NCBI GenBank assembly: GCA_017477855.1
Contig: JAFUUN010000063.1
Span: 1 to 8,926 of the forward strand
DNA from: Rickettsiales bacterium
GTDB lineage: Bacteria; Pseudomonadota; Alphaproteobacteria; Rickettsiales; Deianiraeaceae
Direction of reading: 5' to 3'
DNA length: 8,926 nt
The position numbers and the translations under genes are program-made. The notes under the pieces were generated by a model. It saw only the letters and a program-made list of their open reading frames with translations. It ran no database searches and was not told where the DNA came from. This document shows, one piece after another, positions 6,286 to 8,926 of the stretch (positions within the stretch are counted from its first letter, which is position 1; the number at the start of each line of letters is the position of its first letter).

Positions 6286-7005
6286 ATGTGGAAAACTGTT
6301 TCCGGTTGGATAAAGTCAGGTTTTTTCTGGGTCAAAGACAAATTATCCATTGTGGCAAGTAAGATATCTTGGCCTGCTACATTGGCGATATTTTTTGCGC
6401 TTGTTCCACTTGCATTGTGCGCAATATATTGGTTTTTTGGATTTGCTGTATCTTCTCTTGGAATAGCCACAATCTCAACCGGATTAACATGGAAAACAGC
6501 ATTGATTTGTGGAGGTATTGCAGCTGGATTAGGTCTTGCCGGAGGATGTGTTGCGCAAGTTGTTAAAAATAGTAGTGTAAAGGCCCAGAAGAAGAAAATA
6601 GAACAACTTGAAGATGAAGAAAAGGAACTTAAAAAAGAGAAAAAGAAAGCCAAAGAAAAGCTGTTTGAATTGGAACATGGCAGGAAAAAGAAATCTAAAA
6701 AGAAGAGTGATAAGGAAAAAAAAGAAAAGGAAGAACGACAAAAGAAGGCCAAGCAACGTTTAGAAAAGCGGCGCTCTAAGAAGAAAGGTAAAAGGGCAGA
6801 AAAATCATATTCTGGCTATGGTTATGCAGTTGAAAACAGTGGTGAAAGGCGGTTAAAGAATAGCAGTGTGAAAACTAATTTAGGAAATTGGAGGAAGAGT
6901 AAAATTTCCTTTGGCCGTGTTGGTAGCAAGAAAAGCGTGAAAAATAGATATACGAGTAATGATTTAACAAAATATAGGAAAGAAAATGGGTATGTTTATA
7001 GATGA
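6286..7005 (+). CDS. Two-helix membrane protein with Lys-rich coiled-coil tail, unknown
   Basis: Encodes 239 residues and is not recognised. There are two hydrophobic segments (about 28-56, with a WP at 29-30, and about 70-93, Gly/Ala-rich: GGIAAGLGLAGG). A long charged region follows (about 98-170) with Lys/Glu patterns such as EDEEKELKKEKKKAKEKL, likely helical or coiled-coil. The tail is basic and Ser/Tyr/Gly-rich (171-239, with SYSGYGY and ending NGYVYR). KNSSVK occurs twice (94-99 and 191-196), bracketing the charged region. The two helices make a hairpin plausible, with both ends cytosolic, where so basic a tail could bind nucleic acid or anionic lipid; this is inference. It follows maf after 82 bases that include a TATAAA (6255-6260) without a clear -35. 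ATG 6286 has no ribosome site. Repeat copy B begins four bases after the stop. Confidence 0.75.
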   Translation: MWKTVSGWIKSGFFWVKDKLSIVASKISWPATLAIFFALVPLALCAIYWFFGFAVSSLGIATISTGLTWKTALICGGIAAGLGLAGGCVAQVVKNSSVKAQKKKIEQLEDEEKELKKEKKKAKEKLFELEHGRKKKSKKKSDKEKKEKEERQKKAKQRLEKRRSKKKGKRAEKSYSGYGYAVENSGERRLKNSSVKTNLGNWRKSKISFGRVGSKKSVKNRYTSNDLTKYRKENGYVYR

Positions 7006-7008
7006 GAT

Positions 7009-7096
7009 TGTTGCGCGGCGCGGAGCGCGTTTGTACGACAAACGAAGTGCGGAGTGAAATACAAACCGCGAGGGCGTGGCCTCGGGCAGCGCAACA
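7009..7096 (+). repeat. Structured intergenic repeat, copy B (upstream of pyk)
   Basis: This is an 88-base element bounded by a perfect 8-bp inverted repeat, TGTTGCGC (7009-7016) and GCGCAACA (7089-7096). An inner helix pairs GTTTGTA (7029-7035) with TACAAAC (7060-7066), extended by GCG (7025-7027) with CGC (7067-7069) around a one-base bulge. A further hairpin CGAGG/CCTCG (7069-7073, 7080-7084) is possible but shares two bases with that extension. GTTTGT (7029-7034) can alternatively pair with ACAAAC (7038-7043) across a three-base loop, excluding the inner helix. The 3' 34 bases are 30/34 identical to copy A. Relative to copy A, the inner helix changes T-A to G-C on both arms, as expected for a maintained pairing. 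Confidence 0.75.
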
Positions 7097-7099
7097 CTA

Positions 7100-7117
7100 A
7101 AAAAACACTTGTTTTTT
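7100..7117 (+). terminator. Weak A/T hairpin with T-run between repeat B and pyk
   Basis: AAAAAACA (7100-7107) and TGTTTTTT (7110-7117) form a perfect inverted repeat with almost no loop, followed by ATTTTT. It could be a weak terminator for the upstream gene placed after repeat B, or simply an A/T-rich spacer. CACTTGTTTTT (7106-7116) is shared with the sequence just before atpB (4833-4843). Confidence 0.2.
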
Positions 7118-7143
7118 ATTTTTAATCACAAATCCTCCAATGT

Positions 7144-8926
7144 ATGCTTAATGTCAAACGGGTTATCAACTTCATTTCCACATTATTTTTGATATTGTTG
7201 GTTGCAGGACTTACTTTTTTTATGACTAAAATATTTTATTTTAAGCAGAACGAGCCAAAAATGATCGCAAATGCTATTTACAAGCCAGTAATCAAAGATA
7301 TTGCAATTATTGCTACATTGGGAAAAAATGGATGGACACAAATTAAGGACTTTTACGATGCAGGCGCCACGATTTTTAGAATTAACGGTTCACACATCAA
7401 AAGCAAGGAAGACATGGAGAGAATGCTTGATGGCGCGAGAGATGTTATGCCGCTTTGTGAAAAAGGCAGCCTGATGTATGACACGCAAGGTCCAGAAATA
7501 AGGACAAGGATTATTGAAAAGGTAAAGAAAGATGCTGCATATAATATCAGAGTTGGAGACAAAATAATTGTTCACACAAATCTAAATGACAAAGAAATTG
7601 TTTTTACAAAAGACCCAGCAAGAATAAAGTTTGTCGGAAAAACAATCCACATTGGAGTTAACTACGACAAGTTTATTGATGATGCATTCGTCGGAAATTA
7701 TCTAACCATTGAAAGTAGATTGATTGATGCCAAGATTAATGCAGTTGACAAGGAAAAAAACACAGTTGAACTGCTCGTCACAAAAGTCAACACAGAAAAC
7801 GGAGAATATGCCCTGACCGATCGTAGACACATCAATCTTTACGGTGCGCCAGTGAGCCAACCAACCCTCACAGAAGCTGATAAGGAATATATCAAAATGT
7901 TTGTAAAGGATGGCGGAAAATACATTGCACTGTCATTCACAAGAAGCGAGGATGACATCAATGATGTTCGTGCGCTTGTCAAGCAAGCATTTGTTGAGAG
8001 CGGTTTATCAGAAGAGGAGGCCGCGAACAAAGCCCTTGAAGTTGTGATTATTGCAAAGTTTGAGACAAGACAAGGGCTTGAAAACATCTATTCAATCATG
8101 AATTTTGCTGATGGAGCAATGGTTGCACGCGGTGATTTGTCAAGTGAAATTCCAGCCGAGGATGTGCCGTATGCAAAAGAGCTCATTATCAAGGTTTGCA
8201 AGGAAGAGGGAAATAAAATATGCATTCTTGCGACAGATGTATTGGAAAGCTTGACAAGGCAGGAAATTGTCTCAAAGAATGATATTGATACAATCGTGAG
8301 CTCATTGCAGCTTGGTGCAAATAGCGTGTTATTATCAAATGAGACAACTCAGACAAAAAACCCTGTAAAGATAATCAAGGAGTTCAAAAAACATGCAGAC
8401 ATTTATCAAAAGCATGTTATTTTTGATTACTATGAAGATATCTTTGATGAAGTACAGAATTATGTATCATACAAGCAAGAACAATCTGTTGTAGAGAAGG
8501 ATTTCTATGGCTTTAACATTGACAAGGGAGCTGATAAGCAGGTTGCAAATATAATGGATGGTGCATTTAACAACAATGGCTATAAAATTGATGGTAAAAA
8601 CCACATTCTGTATCTAAACCCATACAAGTTGGTTGAATACATAGATGACGATTTAGTTCTCGGCCATGAGCACAAGTTGGAGAAACACGATGCTGCGTAT
8701 ATGAACTCAATTTTCTCATTGATGGGGCCAAATGAATACAAATTGCATCATCTTATTTTTGACAGTGTTGAGCCAACATCTCACATTGCACATTTTGATA
8801 AATATCGTGATTTATTTCCAAAGCGGGAGCAGGTTGAAGAGAAAGTAGAGGAAGAAACGGAACCAACTGATACAAAAGCAGAGGAGGCGGTTGAAGATGA
8901 GGTTAATAAAAATGTTCCTACCGAAG
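7144..8926 (+). CDS. pyk: Membrane-anchored pyruvate kinase homologue (3' truncated by window)
   Basis: The frame is open from ATG 7144 to the window edge (594 codons, no stop). Pyruvate kinase converts phosphoenolpyruvate and ADP to pyruvate and ATP. The A-domain catalytic residues are kept: FRINGSH (78-84; R79, N81, S83), YDTQGPEIRT (112-121; D113, T114, R120, with Gln for the usual Lys), IIAKFET (302-308; K305, metal ligand E307), DGAMVARGDLSSEIP (323-337; D331) and LATDVLESL (362-370; T364). The B domain lies at about 122-235. Oddities: a hydrophobic helix at residues 8-30 behind a basic start (a soluble form could begin at Met40, ATG 7261); PRPTRAE after LESM is replaced by RQEIVSKND; and beyond about 415 the sequence does not look like the usual regulatory domain and ends in a Glu/Val/Lys-rich acidic stretch (561-589). 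There is no ribosome site; repeat copy B lies upstream. The fold call is firm; activity is likely but unproven. Confidence 0.88.
   Translation, partial: MLNVKRVINFISTLFLILLVAGLTFFMTKIFYFKQNEPKMIANAIYKPVIKDIAIIATLGKNGWTQIKDFYDAGATIFRINGSHIKSKEDMERMLDGARDVMPLCEKGSLMYDTQGPEIRTRIIEKVKKDAAYNIRVGDKIIVHTNLNDKEIVFTKDPARIKFVGKTIHIGVNYDKFIDDAFVGNYLTIESRLIDAKINAVDKEKNTVELLVTKVNTENGEYALTDRRHINLYGAPVSQPTLTEADKEYIKMFVKDGGKYIALSFTRSEDDINDVRALVKQAFVESGLSEEEAANKALEVVIIAKFETRQGLENIYSIMNFADGAMVARGDLSSEIPAEDVPYAKELIIKVCKEEGNKICILATDVLESLTRQEIVSKNDIDTIVSSLQLGANSVLLSNETTQTKNPVKIIKEFKKHADIYQKHVIFDYYEDIFDEVQNYVSYKQEQSVVEKDFYGFNIDKGADKQVANIMDGAFNNNGYKIDGKNHILYLNPYKLVEYIDDDLVLGHEHKLEKHDAAYMNSIFSLMGPNEYKLHHLIFDSVEPTSHIAHFDKYRDLFPKREQVEEKVEEETEPTDTKAEEAVEDEVNKNVPTE

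Noticed and set aside
6249..6362. Short frame from ATG 6249 (37 codons)
   Set aside because: Overlaps the start of the 239-residue gene in another frame and shows no motif.
6120..6752. 210-codon minus-strand open frame rich in Ser, Phe and Leu
   Set aside because: It mirrors the Lys/Glu-rich codons of the plus-strand membrane protein (AAG/AAA read as CTT/TTT) and crosses the maf end; composition alone explains it.
3255..7096. The two repeats as ends of a transposon or a CRISPR array
   Set aside because: They are in the same orientation 3.7 kb apart, with pheS, atpB and maf between them and no transposase or regular spacers.

Overview
The window is a gene-dense, visibly A/T-rich piece of a bacterial chromosome. 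It encodes nine proteins on alternating strands and has no recognisable RNA gene, CRISPR array or insertion sequence. An alphaproteobacterium is the best guess, perhaps a host-associated Rickettsiales- or Holosporales-like lineage. The main reasons are an F0 subunit a with the alphaproteobacterial/mitochondrial-type signature (RPVSLSVRLAANMIAGH, with His and Glu in the arrangement known from mitochondria), a TolA-like C-terminal domain of alphaproteobacterial style, dispersed rather than classical operons (pheS without pheT, atpB without atpE), many poly(A) tracts and an almost complete lack of Shine-Dalgarno sites. The lineage is inferred and was not tested.

Layout. At 7-1419 (+) lies a TolA-like envelope protein with an N-terminal membrane anchor. 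It meets tail to tail, sharing stop-codon bases, the minus-strand pair lysA (1813-3057 or 3081) and yajC (1416-1781). LysA is diaminopimelate decarboxylase and YajC is the SecDF-associated translocase subunit. A 300-base divergent region (3082-3405) separates lysA from pheS (+, 3406-4464). It holds an open, membrane-segment-coding extension of the lysA frame, an A9 tract and a structured repeat. pheS again meets tail to tail a small minus-strand membrane protein of unknown function (4461-4751). A short divergent spacer with two back-to-back 9-bp inverted repeats leads to atpB (+, 4844-5590). atpB overlaps a Maf-family nucleotide pyrophosphatase gene (5577-6203). Next come an unknown two-helix membrane protein with a very Lys-rich tail (6286-7005), a second copy of the structured repeat, and a pyruvate-kinase-like gene that runs off the right edge (7144-8926).

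The genes are mostly housekeeping: lysine/peptidoglycan precursor synthesis, Phe-tRNA charging, ATP synthase, nucleotide house-cleaning, glycolysis, protein export and envelope integrity. They do not form one pathway. The most unusual points are these. (1) The pyruvate kinase homologue keeps the catalytic residues but carries an N-terminal transmembrane anchor and a non-canonical C-terminal region. (2) lysA has an in-frame upstream extension that would also encode a membrane anchor, separated from an ATG by one extra A in an A9 run. (3) A repeat of about 90-110 bases occurs upstream of pheS and of pyk, with a compensatory base-pair change that suggests a conserved RNA or DNA fold. The possibility that this organism tethers cytosolic enzymes to the membrane is the most interesting hypothesis here.
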